A stretch of DNA of 64,000 nucleotides. Origin: Gammaproteobacteria bacterium (GTDB lineage Bacteria; Pseudomonadota; Gammaproteobacteria; Xanthomonadales; SZUA-36). The stretch covers positions 207,054-271,053 of the forward strand of contig JAUHYP010000001.1 in the NCBI GenBank assembly GCA_030426265.1. Direction: 5' to 3'. The position numbers and the translations under genes are program-made. Positions within the stretch are counted from its first letter, which is position 1. Each line of letters starts with the position of its first letter. The notes beneath the pieces were generated by a model. That model saw nothing but the letters and a program-made list of their open reading frames with translations. It made no database searches and was not told where the DNA came from. Positions 35,120-44,527 of the stretch are shown piece after piece.

Positions 35120-36079
35120 ATGCAAGCGACGGAATTCATCTGGCACAACGGCAAGTACAAACCCTGGCACGAGGCCACGGCCCACGTCATGACGCACGCC
35201 CTGCACTACGGCTCCAGCGTCTTCGAGGGCATTCGCGTGTACGAGAAGCAGGGCCGCCCCATGGGTTTTCGCGTTCGCGAGCACCTGCAGCGGCTCTACG
35301 ATTCGGCGCGGGTCTACCGCATCACCATTCCCTGGGACGCCAACACGCTGTTCGAGGCCTGTTGTGGCGTGGTCACGCGCAACGGCCTCAACGCCGCCTA
35401 CCTGCGGCCCATCGCCTTTCGGGGCTACGGCTCCATCGGCGTCGCGCCCAAGGGCGACCTGCCCGTGGACGTGGCCGTGGCCGCCATCGAGTGGGGCGCC
35501 TACCTGGGCGAGGAAGCGCGTGAGAAGGGCGCCCGAGTCTGCGTGTCCAGCTGGAACCGCGTGGCGCCCAACACCATTCCGGCCGGGGTGAAAGCCGGCG
35601 GCAACTACCTCTCCAGCCAGCTCATCAGCATGGAAGCGCACCGCCTGGGTTATGACGAAGGCATCGGCCTGGCCGCCGACGGCACCCTCAGCGAGGGCGC
35701 CGGCGAGAACCTGTTCCTGGTCAAGAATGGGGTGCTGGTCACGCCCCCGCAGGCCTCCAGCATCCTGGCCGGTATCACCCGCGACACCGTGATCCGCCTG
35801 GCGCACGCCATGGGCTTCGAGGTGCGTGAGCTGCCGTTGACCCGCGAGGCCCTGTACACGGCCGACGAATTGTTCTTCACCGGCACGGCGGCCGAGATCA
35901 CCCCGGTGGCCTCGGTGGATGACCTGGACATCGGCTGCGGCAGCCGCGGCGCCGTGACGAAACAGTTGCAGGACGCTTTCTTCGGCCTGTTCTCGGGCGC
36001 GACGGAAGACCATTTCGGATGGCTCGAGCCCATGGACGAACCCGTCCAGGCCGCGGCCAAAGTCGCCAGCGCCACGTGA
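35120..36079 (+). CDS. ilvE: Branched-chain amino acid aminotransferase
   Basis: This 319-residue class IV PLP aminotransferase does the last step for Val, Leu and Ile. It starts [34 protein letters not shown], typical for IlvE. The PLP lysine lies in [13 protein letters not shown], and [19 protein letters not shown] and [11 protein letters not shown] form the rest of the site. A good AAAGGGA precedes the ATG. It separates leuA from leuCDB in the operon. Confidence 0.95.
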   Translation: MQATEFIWHNGKYKPWHEATAHVMTHALHYGSSVFEGIRVYEKQGRPMGFRVREHLQRLYDSARVYRITIPWDANTLFEACCGVVTRNGLNAAYLRPIAFRGYGSIGVAPKGDLPVDVAVAAIEWGAYLGEEAREKGARVCVSSWNRVAPNTIPAGVKAGGNYLSSQLISMEAHRLGYDEGIGLAADGTLSEGAGENLFLVKNGVLVTPPQASSILAGITRDTVIRLAHAMGFEVRELPLTREALYTADELFFTGTAAEITPVASVDDLDIGCGSRGAVTKQLQDAFFGLFSGATEDHFGWLEPMDEPVQAAAKVASAT

Positions 36080-36087
36080 GCGGGTCC

Positions 36088-37560
36088 ATGCCCAACGGCC
36101 AGGAGGACCCGGCGGTATCCGGCCAGGATGATGCTGGGGCCCGCACCCTGTTCGACAAGCTCTGGGATGCGCACATCGTGCGCGAAGAGTCGGCCGACAC
36201 GCCCGCGGTGCTCTACATCGACCTGCACCTGGTGCACGAGGTGACCAGCCCGCAAGGCTTCGACACCCTGCGCGCGCGCGGCCTTCCGGTGCGCCGGCCG
36301 GACCGCACCCTGGCCACGCTGGACCACTCCACCCCGACCACGCCGCCGGACGCGAACGGCGAGCGTCACTACTTCACGCCCCAGGCGAAGTCCCAGGTAC
36401 AGCAGCTCGAGCGCAACTGCGACGAATTCGGCGTGCGCCTGGAGGGCTGGGGCAGCCAGCAACGCGGCATCGTGCACGTCATGGGCCCGGAGATCGGCGC
36501 CACGCAGCCGGGCATGACGGTGGTCTGCGGCGATTCGCACACGGCCACCCACGGCGCTTTCGGCGCGCTGGCCTTCGGCATCGGCACCACCGAGGTGGGC
36601 TACGTGCTCGCCACGCAGTGCCTGCTGCAACGCAAGCCGAAGACCCTGCGCATCACTGTGGACGGCCGCCTGGGGCAGGGCGTGGGCGCCAAGGACCTGA
36701 TCCTGCACATCATCCGCACCATCGGGGTCAACGGCGGCACCGGGCACGTGATCGAATACGCCGGGGAGGCCATCGAGGCCCTGTCGATGGAACAGCGCAT
36801 GACCGTGTGCAACATGTCCATCGAGGCGGGTGCGCGGGCCGGAATGATCGCGCCGGACCAGAAGACCCTGGACTACCTCCGCGGCCGCCCGCTGGCGCCG
36901 CGGGGTGAAGCCTTCGAGGCCGCGGCCGAACGCTGGCTCGCGCTGCGCACGGACCCGGGGGCCGAGTTCGACCGGGAAGTGCGCCTGCACGCCGACGACA
37001 TCGCGCCCACGCTGACCTGGGGCATCGACCCGGGCATGTCCGTACCCGTCACCGGCACGGTGCCGGCGGGCGGCGCGCCGGGCACGGACCGCGCGCTCGG
37101 CTACATGGGCCTGGAGGGCGGACAGGCGCTGCTGGGGCATGCCGTGGACATCGTCTTCGTCGGCTCCTGCACCAACGGGCGCATCTCCGACCTGCGCGAG
37201 GTCGCTTCGGTGCTGCAGGGCCGCCAGGTGGCGGCGCACACGCGCATGCTGGTGGTGCCGGGCTCCGAGGCCGTGCGCCGCCAGGCCGAGGCCGAGGGCC
37301 TGCACGAGGTGTTCCTGGCCGCCGGCGCCGAATGGCGCGAACCCGGCTGTTCCATGTGCCTGGCCATGAACGGTGACCTGGTTCCGCCGGGCAAGACCGC
37401 CGTGAGCACGTCCAATCGCAATTTCGAGGGCCGCCAGGGCCCGGGCGCGCGCACCCTGCTGGCCAGCCCCCTGACCGCGGCCGCCTGCGCCGTGGCCGGG
37501 AAAGTCGTCGACCCGCGGGACTTCCTGCCCGCGCCGGCGCCCAAGCGGGAGGCCGCCTGA
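36088..37560 (+). CDS. leuC: 3-Isopropylmalate dehydratase large subunit
   Basis: The protein has about 490 residues and is an aconitase-family subunit that isomerises isopropylmalate. Fe-S ligands are visible in [13 protein letters not shown] and [34 protein letters not shown] is also typical. Two starts are possible: GTG at 36076, overlapping the ilvE stop, or the ATG at 36088 used here. The N-terminal ~20 residues before [14 protein letters not shown] are an extension over typical LeuC. It overlaps leuD by one base (TGATG). Confidence 0.93.
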   Translation: MPNGQEDPAVSGQDDAGARTLFDKLWDAHIVREESADTPAVLYIDLHLVHEVTSPQGFDTLRARGLPVRRPDRTLATLDHSTPTTPPDANGERHYFTPQAKSQVQQLERNCDEFGVRLEGWGSQQRGIVHVMGPEIGATQPGMTVVCGDSHTATHGAFGALAFGIGTTEVGYVLATQCLLQRKPKTLRITVDGRLGQGVGAKDLILHIIRTIGVNGGTGHVIEYAGEAIEALSMEQRMTVCNMSIEAGARAGMIAPDQKTLDYLRGRPLAPRGEAFEAAAERWLALRTDPGAEFDREVRLHADDIAPTLTWGIDPGMSVPVTGTVPAGGAPGTDRALGYMGLEGGQALLGHAVDIVFVGSCTNGRISDLREVASVLQGRQVAAHTRMLVVPGSEAVRRQAEAEGLHEVFLAAGAEWREPGCSMCLAMNGDLVPPGKTAVSTSNRNFEGRQGPGARTLLASPLTAAACAVAGKVVDPRDFLPAPAPKREAA

Positions 37561-38159
37561 TGGACGCCTTCACGACGCTCACGGGCCAGGTGCTGGTGCT
37601 GCCCGAGGAGAACATCGACACCGACCAGATCATCCCGGCGCGCTTTCTCACCGCCACCAGCTTCGAGGGCATGGGCGACCATGCCTTCGCCGACTGGCGC
37701 TACGACCGCGAAGGACAGGCGGTGCCGGGTTGCGTGCTGAACGAACCCCGCGCCGCGCAAAGCCCCATCCTGGTGGCCGGGCGGAATTTCGGCTGCGGTT
37801 CGAGCCGCGAGCACGCGCCGCGCGCTCTGCTGGGATTCGGCTTCCGGGTGGTGATCTCCTCGGAGATCGCCGATATTTTCCGGGGCAATTCGCAGAACGT
37901 CGGCCTGCTCCCCGTCGTGCTGCCGGAGGCGGTGCACACCCGGCTGCTGGCCATGGACGGCGAGGAACTGACCGTGGACCTGGAGGCCTGCGAAGTACGC
38001 ACGCCCGGGGGAGAACGCCACGCATTCGAGATCGACGGGTTCGCCCGCTACTGCCTGTTGAACGGCATGGACCGGCTGGATTTCCTGCTGGCCCAGGATC
38101 AAACCATCACGCGCTACGAGGAACGTCATGAACGCCAAGATTCTGCTGCTGCCGGGTGA
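37560..38159 (+). CDS. leuD: 3-Isopropylmalate dehydratase small subunit
   Basis: This 199-residue partner of LeuC has the LeuD signatures ENIDTDQIIPARFL and GRNFGCGSSREHAPRALLGFGFRVVISSEIADIFRGN. The swivel domain shapes substrate specificity. The start is fixed by the TGATG overlap with leuC; the end overlaps leuB by 32 bases, so the two are tightly coupled. Confidence 0.95.
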   Translation: MDAFTTLTGQVLVLPEENIDTDQIIPARFLTATSFEGMGDHAFADWRYDREGQAVPGCVLNEPRAAQSPILVAGRNFGCGSSREHAPRALLGFGFRVVISSEIADIFRGNSQNVGLLPVVLPEAVHTRLLAMDGEELTVDLEACEVRTPGGERHAFEIDGFARYCLLNGMDRLDFLLAQDQTITRYEERHERQDSAAAG

Positions 38160-39207
38160 CGGCATTGGTCCCGAGGTCACGGCCGAGGCCCGCCGCCTCA
38201 TCGAGGCCGTCGCCGAAATCCATGGACTGAGCTTCGACATCGACGAGGACCTGATCGGTGGCGCCGCCCTGGACGCCACCGGCGAGCCGCTGCCCAAGGA
38301 GACCCTCGCCAAGTGCCGCGAGGCCGACGCCGTCATCCTGGGCGCCGTCGGCGGTCCCCAGTGGGATGACCCGGATGCCAAGAAGCGCCCGGAACAGGGC
38401 CTGCTGAACCTGCGCAAGGAACTGGGCCTGTTCGCCAACCTGCGTCCCGTCCGCCTGCACCCCAGCCTGGCCCACATCAGCCCGCTAAAGGCCGAGAAGA
38501 TCCAGAACGTGGACCTGATGGTGGTGCGCGAACTGACCGGGGGCAGCTACTTCGGCAAGAAGGAACTGGACGCCGACAGCGCCTCGGACGAGTACCGCTA
38601 CTCGCGCGAGGAGATCGAACGCGTGGTGCGCCTGGCGGCGGACATGGCGCGCAGCCGCTACGGGCGGGTGACCATGATCGACAAGGCCAACGTGCTGGCC
38701 ACTTCACGCCTCTGGCGCAAGGTTTCGGCAGAGGTGATGAAGAAGAGCTACCCGGACGTGGCCTACGAGACCATGCTGGTGGACGCGGCGGCCATGCACA
38801 TCGTGGCCAACCCCTCGCGCTTCAACGTGATCGTCACCGAGAACATGTTCGGCGACATCCTGACCGACGAGGCCTCGGTGCTGGTGGGTTCCATGGGCAT
38901 GCTGCCCTCGGCCTCGCTGGGCACGGGCAAGGCGGGCCTGTTCGAGCCCATCCACGGTTCGGCCCCGGACATCGCCGGGCGGCGCCTGGCCAACCCCTTC
39001 GGCATGCTGGGCTCGGTGGGCATGATGTTCGAATACTCCCTGGGTATGCGCGAAATCGCACGGCAGATCGAGCTGGCCATCTGGAATGCCGTCTCGGCCG
39101 GCCAGTGCACGCTGGACATCGGCGGCAACCTGCGCACGGACGAGGCCGCGAACGCGGTGATCGAGCGCCTGGGCGAGATCCACACCAAAAAAGTGGCGTT
39201 CATCTGA
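38128..39207 (+). CDS. leuB: 3-Isopropylmalate dehydrogenase
   Basis: The 359-residue NAD+ enzyme oxidises and decarboxylates 3-isopropylmalate to 2-oxoisocaproate. It begins ILLLPGDGIGPEV, and the substrate/Mg stretches are LGLFANLRPVRLHP, VVRELTGGSYFGKK, VTMIDKANVLATSRLWRK, VTENMFGDILTDEASVLVGSMGMLPSASLG and EPIHGSAPDIAG. GAGGAA precedes the ATG, which lies inside the leuD end. Confidence 0.96.
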   Translation: MNAKILLLPGDGIGPEVTAEARRLIEAVAEIHGLSFDIDEDLIGGAALDATGEPLPKETLAKCREADAVILGAVGGPQWDDPDAKKRPEQGLLNLRKELGLFANLRPVRLHPSLAHISPLKAEKIQNVDLMVVRELTGGSYFGKKELDADSASDEYRYSREEIERVVRLAADMARSRYGRVTMIDKANVLATSRLWRKVSAEVMKKSYPDVAYETMLVDAAAMHIVANPSRFNVIVTENMFGDILTDEASVLVGSMGMLPSASLGTGKAGLFEPIHGSAPDIAGRRLANPFGMLGSVGMMFEYSLGMREIARQIELAIWNAVSAGQCTLDIGGNLRTDEAANAVIERLGEIHTKKVAFI

Positions 39208-39265
39208 GGCGCCGGCGTCGGGTGATGACGGTGACAGGCGACAGGCATTCGCTGCGGGGGCGCTG

Positions 39266-40864
39266 ATGGCGACGTTGGACGGCCTTCCCCAGCATTACCT
39301 GCAGCGCGCCCTGCGCGCCCAGGTCTACGACGTGGCCCGGCGCACGCCGCTGGAGCCGGCGCCGAAGCTCTCGGCGCGCGCGGGGGTGCAGCTGCTGCTC
39401 AAACGAGAAGACCTGCAGCCCACGTTTTCGTTCAAGCTGCGCGGCGCCTACAACTGCGTTCACCTGCTGGATGCGGGCCAGCGTGCCCGCGGCGTGGTGG
39501 CGGCCTCCGCCGGCAACCATGCCCAGGGCGTCGCCCTGGCCGCGCGCGAACTGGGCGTGCAGGCGAGAATCTTCATGCCGCGCACCACCCCGGACATCAA
39601 GGTCCGGGCCGTCGCCGCCCTGGGCGCGGAAATCGTCCAGACCGGTGACGATTTCGACAGCGCCTGCGCGGCGGCCATGGCCGATGCCGAGGCCAGCGGC
39701 GCGCGCTTCATTCATCCCTTCGACGACGAGGACGTGATCGCCGGCCAGGGCACCATCGGCGTGGAGATCACCCAACAGTTGCCCGAGCCGCCCGACGCGG
39801 TGTTCGTCGCCGTGGGCGGCGGCGGCCTGGCCGCGGGCGTTGCGGCCACCGTCAAGGCCATCTGCCCGGACACGAAGGTCATCGGCGTGGAACCGGAGGA
39901 TGCCGCCAGTATGCGGCGGGCGCTGGAAGCGGGGGCGCCGGTGGACATCGGCGCCACGGGCATGTTCGCCGACGGCGTGGCGGTGCGAAAGGTCGGCCGG
40001 ACCACCTTCCGGCTGTGCCAGGCCCTGCTGGACGAGGTGATCACGGTCAGCGTCGACGAGGTCTGCACTGCCGTGCGCCTGGTGTTCGAGGAGGCGCGGG
40101 CGGTGCCCGAGCCCGCCGGCGCCCTGGCCGTGGCCGGCGCCCTGGCCTGGGCGAAAGCCAACCCCGAATCCGTACGCGCCGATGCCCGCTGGGTGGCCGT
40201 CGTCAGCGGGGCGAACGTGAATTTCGACCGGCTCGGACACGTGGTCGAACGCTGCACCCTGGGCGACGGTTCGGAGGCCCTGCTGGCGGTGAACATTCCC
40301 GAACGGCCGGGCAGCTTCCTGGAGTTCTGCGGCATCCTGGGACAGTCCTCGGTCACCGAGTTCAATTACCGCCACAACGGCACCGCCGAGGCGCGCGTGT
40401 TCGTGGGCGTGCGCCTGAGCGAACCGTCCAGCGCGCTGCAGGAACACCTTGGGGACGCCGGCTACGAGGTCATCGACCTCACCGGCAACGAGGTGGCCAA
40501 GCTGCACCTGCGCCACCTGGTGGGGGGCTGCCTGCCCGTGGCGGAGCGCGAGGTGCTCTACCGCTTCGAATTCCCGGAGCGTCCCGGGGCCTTGCTGGAG
40601 TTCCTGACGGTGCTTGCCGGACGCTGGTCCATCAGCCTGTTCCACTACCGCAACCACGGCGCCGCCCACGGGCGCGTGCTGGCCGGCTTCCTGGTGCCCG
40701 AGGGCGACGATGCGGCCTTTGCCGCCTTCCTGCAGGAAACCGGCTACCACCACGTGGACGAGAGCGACAACCCGGCGTGCCGGGAATTTCTTTCCCGGCT
40801 ACCCGAGGCGGCGGCCACGGAACGATCCGCCAGCGGCGAGCGCCGCATGAAGACGGTCATCTGA
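39266..40864 (+). CDS. ilvA: Threonine ammonia-lyase, biosynthetic
   Basis: The 532-residue protein makes 2-oxobutyrate from threonine, feeding isoleucine synthesis. The PLP domain has FSFKLRGAYN with the PLP lysine, ASAGNHAQGVALAA and VGGGGLAAGVAATVK. Two ACT-like regulatory domains follow (about 325-400: LLAVNIPERPGSFLEFC; 420-495: LYRFEFPERPGALLEFL), so isoleucine inhibition is expected. It lies 58 bp after leuB and is probably the last gene of the ilv-leu operon. Confidence 0.95.
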   Translation: MATLDGLPQHYLQRALRAQVYDVARRTPLEPAPKLSARAGVQLLLKREDLQPTFSFKLRGAYNCVHLLDAGQRARGVVAASAGNHAQGVALAARELGVQARIFMPRTTPDIKVRAVAALGAEIVQTGDDFDSACAAAMADAEASGARFIHPFDDEDVIAGQGTIGVEITQQLPEPPDAVFVAVGGGGLAAGVAATVKAICPDTKVIGVEPEDAASMRRALEAGAPVDIGATGMFADGVAVRKVGRTTFRLCQALLDEVITVSVDEVCTAVRLVFEEARAVPEPAGALAVAGALAWAKANPESVRADARWVAVVSGANVNFDRLGHVVERCTLGDGSEALLAVNIPERPGSFLEFCGILGQSSVTEFNYRHNGTAEARVFVGVRLSEPSSALQEHLGDAGYEVIDLTGNEVAKLHLRHLVGGCLPVAEREVLYRFEFPERPGALLEFLTVLAGRWSISLFHYRNHGAAHGRVLAGFLVPEGDDAAFAAFLQETGYHHVDESDNPACREFLSRLPEAAATERSASGERRMKTVI

Positions 40865-40965
40865 CCGGTCACGGGGACGTTGTCCCGGCAGATTGACGGG
40901 ATGCCCCTGGAGCGTCGCGCGAGTTGAAAGAGGTTTGTCTGGCCTCACGGCCAGATCGTCAGGTG

Positions 40966-40989
40966 AAGCCCGGCCCCGGCCGGGCTTTG
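40966..40989. terminator. Terminator between ilvA and cysG
   Basis: A GC-rich inverted repeat AAGCCCGGCC / GGCCGGGCTT followed on the plus strand by TTGTT ends the ilv-leu operon. The T-run is short, so termination may be partial. It also abuts the cysG stop on the other strand. Confidence 0.65.
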
Positions 40990-40990
40990 T

Positions 40991-42412
40991 TCATGCGGCC
41001 CGGGCGCTGGCGACAGGAAGGTCGTTGACCTGGCCACTGCCTTCGAACCAGGCCAGTTGCCGGCCCACGGCCGCAACCTCGCCGATGACCAGCAGGGCCG
41101 GCGCGCCCCGCGGCGCGCGGGCGGCCAGGTCGGGCAGCTGGTCGAGGTGTCCGTGCAACGTGGTCTGCGTGTCACGCGTACCGTCCGCGACCAGGGCGAC
41201 GGGCAGGTCCGCGGGCAAGCCGGATTCGAGCAGCTTGCCTTTCAGTTCCGCCGCGCGTTGCGCGCCCATGTAGACCGCGAGTGTGCGGCCCTCGCCGGCC
41301 AGCGCCTGCCAGTCGGGCTCGCGCCCGCCCTCCGGGGTGTGGCCGGTGATCAGGGTCACGGCGTGGGCGTGGTCGCGGTGTGTGAGCGGGATGCCTGCGA
41401 AGGCGGCGCAGCCGATGGCGGCGGTCACGCCGGGCACGACTTCGTAGTCGATGCCATGGGCCCGCAGGTGCTCCAGCTCCTCGCCACCGCGACCGAACAC
41501 GAAGGGATCCCCCCCCTTCAGGCGCACCACCTGGCGCCCCTGGCTGGCGTGTTCGACCATCAGTTCGTGAATGGATTCCTGGCGGGTGGCGTGGCCGCCG
41601 CAACGCTTGCCGACGTCGATGAAATCGGCGTCACGCCGCGCCAGGTCGAGAATTTCGGGTGAGACCAGCCGGTCGTGCAGGATCACGTCGGCCTGCCCCA
41701 GGGCCTGCAGGGCCCGCAGCGTCAGCAGGTCCGCCCGACCCGGCCCGGCGCCGACCAGGACGACCTTGCCGGGCAGGGGTTTCCTGGCGGCCTGGTCCAG
41801 GCCCTTCTTCAGCCGGCGCTCGATGTCCTTCGCGGGCAGCGCGCCCAGCGCATGGACCTGCCCGCGGTCCAGCAAACGGTCCCAGGCGCGGCGCCGTTCG
41901 GGCAGGGGCAGCCGGGCGGCACGGTCGCGCAGGCGTCCGGCCGCGGCGGCGACCTTGCCCAGGCCCTGGGGGAGCAGGGCCTCGATCCAGCCGCGGATGC
42001 GTCGCGCCAGCACGGGCGAGGCGCCCGCGCTGGAGATGGCCACCTGCACCGGGTCGCGGTCGACGATGGCCGGCGTGATGAAGCGGCAGTGTTCACGGTC
42101 GTCGACGACGTTGACCGGCAGCCGCCGCGCCTCCGCCTCGGCATGTACCCGGGCATTGAGTTCCGCATCGTCGGTGGCGGCGAAGACCAGGCGGGGGCCG
42201 TCGAGCTGGGCCGGTCTGAACTCGCGGGCGATCCACTCCACCCTGCTGCCGTCGACCGCGGTCAGCAGGGCCGGGTTCAGCGTCTTCGCGACCAGCTGGA
42301 CGCGCGCGCCGGCCTTGCGCAGCAGCACGACCTTGCGCTCCGCGACCGCGCCGCCGCCCACGACGAGCACGGGTTCGTCCTGGATGTCCATAAACAGGGG
42401 GAAATACCGCAT
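40991..42412 (-). CDS. cysG: Sirohaem synthase (trifunctional CysG)
   Basis: The protein has 473 residues. The N-terminal part (about 1-210) is precorrin-2 dehydrogenase/sirohydrochlorin ferrochelatase (VLVVGGGAVAERKVVLLRKAGA; FITPAIVDRDPVQVAISSAGASPVLAR). The C-terminal part (about 215-460) is uroporphyrinogen-III C-methyltransferase (VLVGAGPGRADLLTLRALQALGQADVILHDRLV; LKGGDPFVFGRGGEE; GVTAAIGCAAFAGIPLTHRD). It makes the sirohaem used by CysI. The ATG at 42410-42412 gives the family start MRYFPLF; an upstream extension has no similarity. Confidence 0.95.
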   Translation of the reverse strand: MRYFPLFMDIQDEPVLVVGGGAVAERKVVLLRKAGARVQLVAKTLNPALLTAVDGSRVEWIAREFRPAQLDGPRLVFAATDDAELNARVHAEAEARRLPVNVVDDREHCRFITPAIVDRDPVQVAISSAGASPVLARRIRGWIEALLPQGLGKVAAAAGRLRDRAARLPLPERRRAWDRLLDRGQVHALGALPAKDIERRLKKGLDQAARKPLPGKVVLVGAGPGRADLLTLRALQALGQADVILHDRLVSPEILDLARRDADFIDVGKRCGGHATRQESIHELMVEHASQGRQVVRLKGGDPFVFGRGGEELEHLRAHGIDYEVVPGVTAAIGCAAFAGIPLTHRDHAHAVTLITGHTPEGGREPDWQALAGEGRTLAVYMGAQRAAELKGKLLESGLPADLPVALVADGTRDTQTTLHGHLDQLPDLAARAPRGAPALLVIGEVAAVGRQLAWFEGSGQVNDLPVASARAA

Positions 42413-42532
42413 GGTTCTGACCTGGTGAATGTTTCCGATACCCCGGAATGTACGGACCCGGGCGCCTGTGCGGAAAGACAGGTTCCCTTGGACCTTAGAC
42501 AGGGTGGTTATAAGCCCATGCGAATTGATTGC

Positions 42533-42561
42533 TTGAGATCGATCGGTTCCAAGCTTATTCT
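42533..42561 (+). promoter_or_regulatory. Candidate cysB leader promoter
   Basis: TTGAGA (42533-42538), a 17-bp spacer and TATTCT (42556-42561) form a plausible promoter. RNA would start around 42568, two bases before the ATG of the short ORF. Confidence 0.5.
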
Positions 42562-42569
42562 CCCAAGGC

Positions 42570-42665
42570 ATGAGGACGATCCGGCCAGCATTGACCCCAT
42601 CTGCGTGCTGCTCCCAGCACCACGCCGTGATGTGGCTTTGCCTCTGTCCGCACCGTTCCGGGTGA
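42570..42665 (+). CDS. Candidate Cys-rich leader peptide upstream of cysB
   Basis: This is a 31-codon ORF with ATG at 42570-42572 and TGA at 42663-42665. It has four Cys codons, two adjacent (residues 13-14) and two close together (24 and 26, in LCLC). It lies between a candidate promoter and an intrinsic terminator in front of the cysteine-regulon regulator, the arrangement expected of a cysteine-responsive attenuator. It has no well-placed Shine-Dalgarno and would be translated from a near-leaderless RNA. Coding is not proven, and short Cys-containing ORFs can occur by chance. Confidence 0.4.
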   Translation: MRTIRPALTPSACCSQHHAVMWLCLCPHRSG

Positions 42666-42706
42666 GGGCCGCCGCCGTCTGATCGATCGTCGAGCAAGCG
42701 AACCCC

Positions 42707-42732
42707 ACCCGCCCCAGAGCGGGTTTTTTTTT
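42707..42732 (+). terminator. Intrinsic terminator upstream of cysB
   Basis: The stem ACCCGC / GCGGGT with a 6-base loop is followed by nine Ts. It lies 27 bp before the cysB ATG, so it must either end an independent short RNA or act as an attenuator for cysB. Confidence 0.85.
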
Positions 42733-42759
42733 CACTGGAGCAGGACCAGGCAACATCCG

Positions 42760-43785
42760 ATGAAACTGCAGCAATTGCGCTACCTCGTGGCGATCGTGGA
42801 CAACGGCCTGAACATCACCCAGGCCGCCGAGGCGCTGTTCACCTCGCAACCCGGCGTCAGCAAGCAGGTGCGCCTGCTCGAGGACGAGCTGAACCTCAAG
42901 CTGTTCGTGCGCAAGGGCAAGAGCCTGGAGGCGCTGACCAAGGCCGGGACGGAAGTGGTCGAGCGCGCCCGGCGCATCCTCGCCGAGGCCGACAACATCA
43001 AGGCGCTGTCGAACCAGATGGCGGGCCGCGTCGACGGAGAGCTGGTGATTTCCACCACGCCCACCCAGGCGCGCTACGTGCTGCCGGACCTGCTGGAGGC
43101 CTACCAGCGCGACAACCCCGGCATCGCCATCCGCCTGCAGCAGGGCACCAGCGAGCAGATCGCCCAGCAGGTGCAGGGCCGCGAGGTGGACTTCGCCATC
43201 GCTTCCGGCGAGAGCGAGCTGTTCGAGGACCTGGTCACCCTGCCGATCTTCAGCTGGGAACGCATCCTGCTGGTGCCGCAGGACCACGAACTGGCCGGCA
43301 ACGAGCACCCGACGCTGGACGACATCGTCCGCCACCCGATCATCTCCTACACCTACTCCTTCAACGACGACTCCTCGCTGGGCCGCGTGTTCGCGCGCGC
43401 CGGCGTGGAGCCCAACGTGGTGTTCACCGCCCAGGACCCGGACATCATCAAGACCTACGTCCGCAAGGGCATGGGCATCGGCATCCTGGCCTGCATGGCC
43501 TTCGACGCCGCCGTCGACAGCGACCTGGTGGCCATCCCGATGAAGGGCCTGTTTCCCAACCCCACCACCTGGGTGGGCTTCCGCCGCGATCGTTTCCTGG
43601 CGGACCATATGTTCGAATTCCTGGAGCGCATCGTCCCCGGCGCCAGCCGCGAATCCATCGAAGCGGCCATCGCCGGCGACGAGGGGGCCGGCAAGGTCAT
43701 CCCTTTTCCCCGGGCTGAGCCCCTGGCCCGGCACCCGACGCTGGGTGCGGGGCAGGACAGCTGCTGCGCCGGCTTCGATATCTAG
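42760..43785 (+). CDS. cysB: CysB-type LysR-family regulator
   Basis: This 341-residue LysR protein begins MKLQQLRYLVAIVDNGLNITQAAEALFTSQPGVSKQVRLLEDELNLKLFVRKGK, the CysB/Cbl helix-turn-helix. The periplasmic-binding-like domain follows (TTPTQARYVLP..., with a Thr-rich anion site as in CysB). CysB activates sulfate assimilation genes with N-acetylserine as inducer. It lies between cysG and cysHIJ. The CysB/Cbl subgroup cannot be resolved with certainty. The ribosome binding site is weak. Confidence 0.9.
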   Translation: MKLQQLRYLVAIVDNGLNITQAAEALFTSQPGVSKQVRLLEDELNLKLFVRKGKSLEALTKAGTEVVERARRILAEADNIKALSNQMAGRVDGELVISTTPTQARYVLPDLLEAYQRDNPGIAIRLQQGTSEQIAQQVQGREVDFAIASGESELFEDLVTLPIFSWERILLVPQDHELAGNEHPTLDDIVRHPIISYTYSFNDDSSLGRVFARAGVEPNVVFTAQDPDIIKTYVRKGMGIGILACMAFDAAVDSDLVAIPMKGLFPNPTTWVGFRRDRFLADHMFEFLERIVPGASRESIEAAIAGDEGAGKVIPFPRAEPLARHPTLGAGQDSCCAGFDI

Positions 43786-43839
43786 GCGCGCCTCACCCCG
43801 CCGCTACCTGCACTTTGGTGGTTGTAGGGCCGCCGCGCA

Positions 43840-44030
43840 CCTTCACCCCCTTGCACCTGGCTCGGCCCGCTGGCCTGCGGCTTCCCTCCTGTCCCTATGC
43901 TTGGTGGGGCCGGCCGACAGGCCATCCTGGCCTGGTGCGGCCTCAATCGGCCATCCCTGGCCGATTGACCCCAGTCGCACAGTGCCACTCGGCAGCGGTC
44001 CTAATTGAGCCAGGTACAAGGGGGTGAAGG
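43840..44030 (+). repeat. MITE-like structured repeat, copy A
   Basis: The 191-bp element has 24-bp terminal inverted repeats (43840-43863 and 44007-44030; 23 of 24 match), starting CCTTCACCCCCTTG. Inside are stem-loops with CATCC(C)TG loops, including AATCGGCCA-TCCC-TGGCCGATT (43945-43966) and CAGGCCA-TCC-TGGCCTG (43918-43934). It aligns along most of its length with copy B in inverse orientation. No protein is encoded. Confidence 0.8.
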
Positions 44031-44174
44031 CACGCGGCTACATTCGGGACTCGTGGGGTGCAAGCAGCGGAGGGGTGAGGCAAATGGGGGGAGGGAGGTG
44101 GTCGATCGGGGCAACCTGCCGCATCGTCGTTCCCTCAAGCTTCAATCTTTTCAACTCACGAAGACGGGGTGGGT

Positions 44175-44201
44175 GGGGACGGGTGTGTGGGCTTTGGGTG
44201 C
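44175..44201 (+). repeat. Left arm of 27-bp inverted repeat
   Basis: This sequence (starting GGGGACGGGTGTGTGGGC) recurs as its reverse complement at 44528-44554 with 26 of 27 matching bases. The two arms flank repeat copy B. Confidence 0.75.
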
Positions 44202-44261
44202 CCACGCCGCCAGGAAGGACTCGACGCTCAGATCTGCCCCGCAACACGCCTCCCCGATGCA

Positions 44262-44465
44262 GGCCCGGTGCGTGACCCCCTGTACCCGGCTCAATCAGGG
44301 CCGTTGCCGAGCGGACCGGAGCGACTGGGGTCAGATGGCCAGGGATGGCCATCTGAGCCCGCCCGGGCAGGGATGCCCGTGCGGGCGGCCCCACAAAGCG
44401 CAGGGACAGGAGGGAAGCCGCAGGCCAACGGCCCGAGCCGGGTGCAGGGGGTCACGTACCGGGCC
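44262..44465 (-). repeat. MITE-like structured repeat, copy B (inverted)
   Basis: The 204-bp element has 31-bp terminal inverted repeats (44262-44292 and 44435-44465; 29 of 31 match). Read on the minus strand it aligns with copy A. The central stem (44333-44354) reads AGATGGCCA-TCCC-TGGCCATCT on the minus strand, differing from copy A at three base pairs that all change on both sides, so pairing is kept. Confidence 0.8.
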
Positions 44466-44527
44466 GTCCTACGAAGAAAAGACCTGCCGGCGGATCAAAA
44501 TCAATGCGACGAGCCGACCAACGACCC

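Larger units (their letters stand above)
42413..42759. other. cysG/cysB intergenic region with leader-like transcript
   Basis: The 347-bp gap contains a plus-strand promoter (42533-42561), a short Cys-rich ORF (42570-42665) and an intrinsic terminator (42707-42732), all before cysB; these are listed separately. The part next to cysG (42413-42530) contains no gene; a cysG promoter must lie there but no clear box was identified. Confidence 0.5.

Noticed and set aside
43840-44465. CRISPR array or tRNA cluster
   Set aside because: There are only two long inverted copies with terminal inverted repeats, no regular spacers and no tRNA-like acceptor or anticodon arms.
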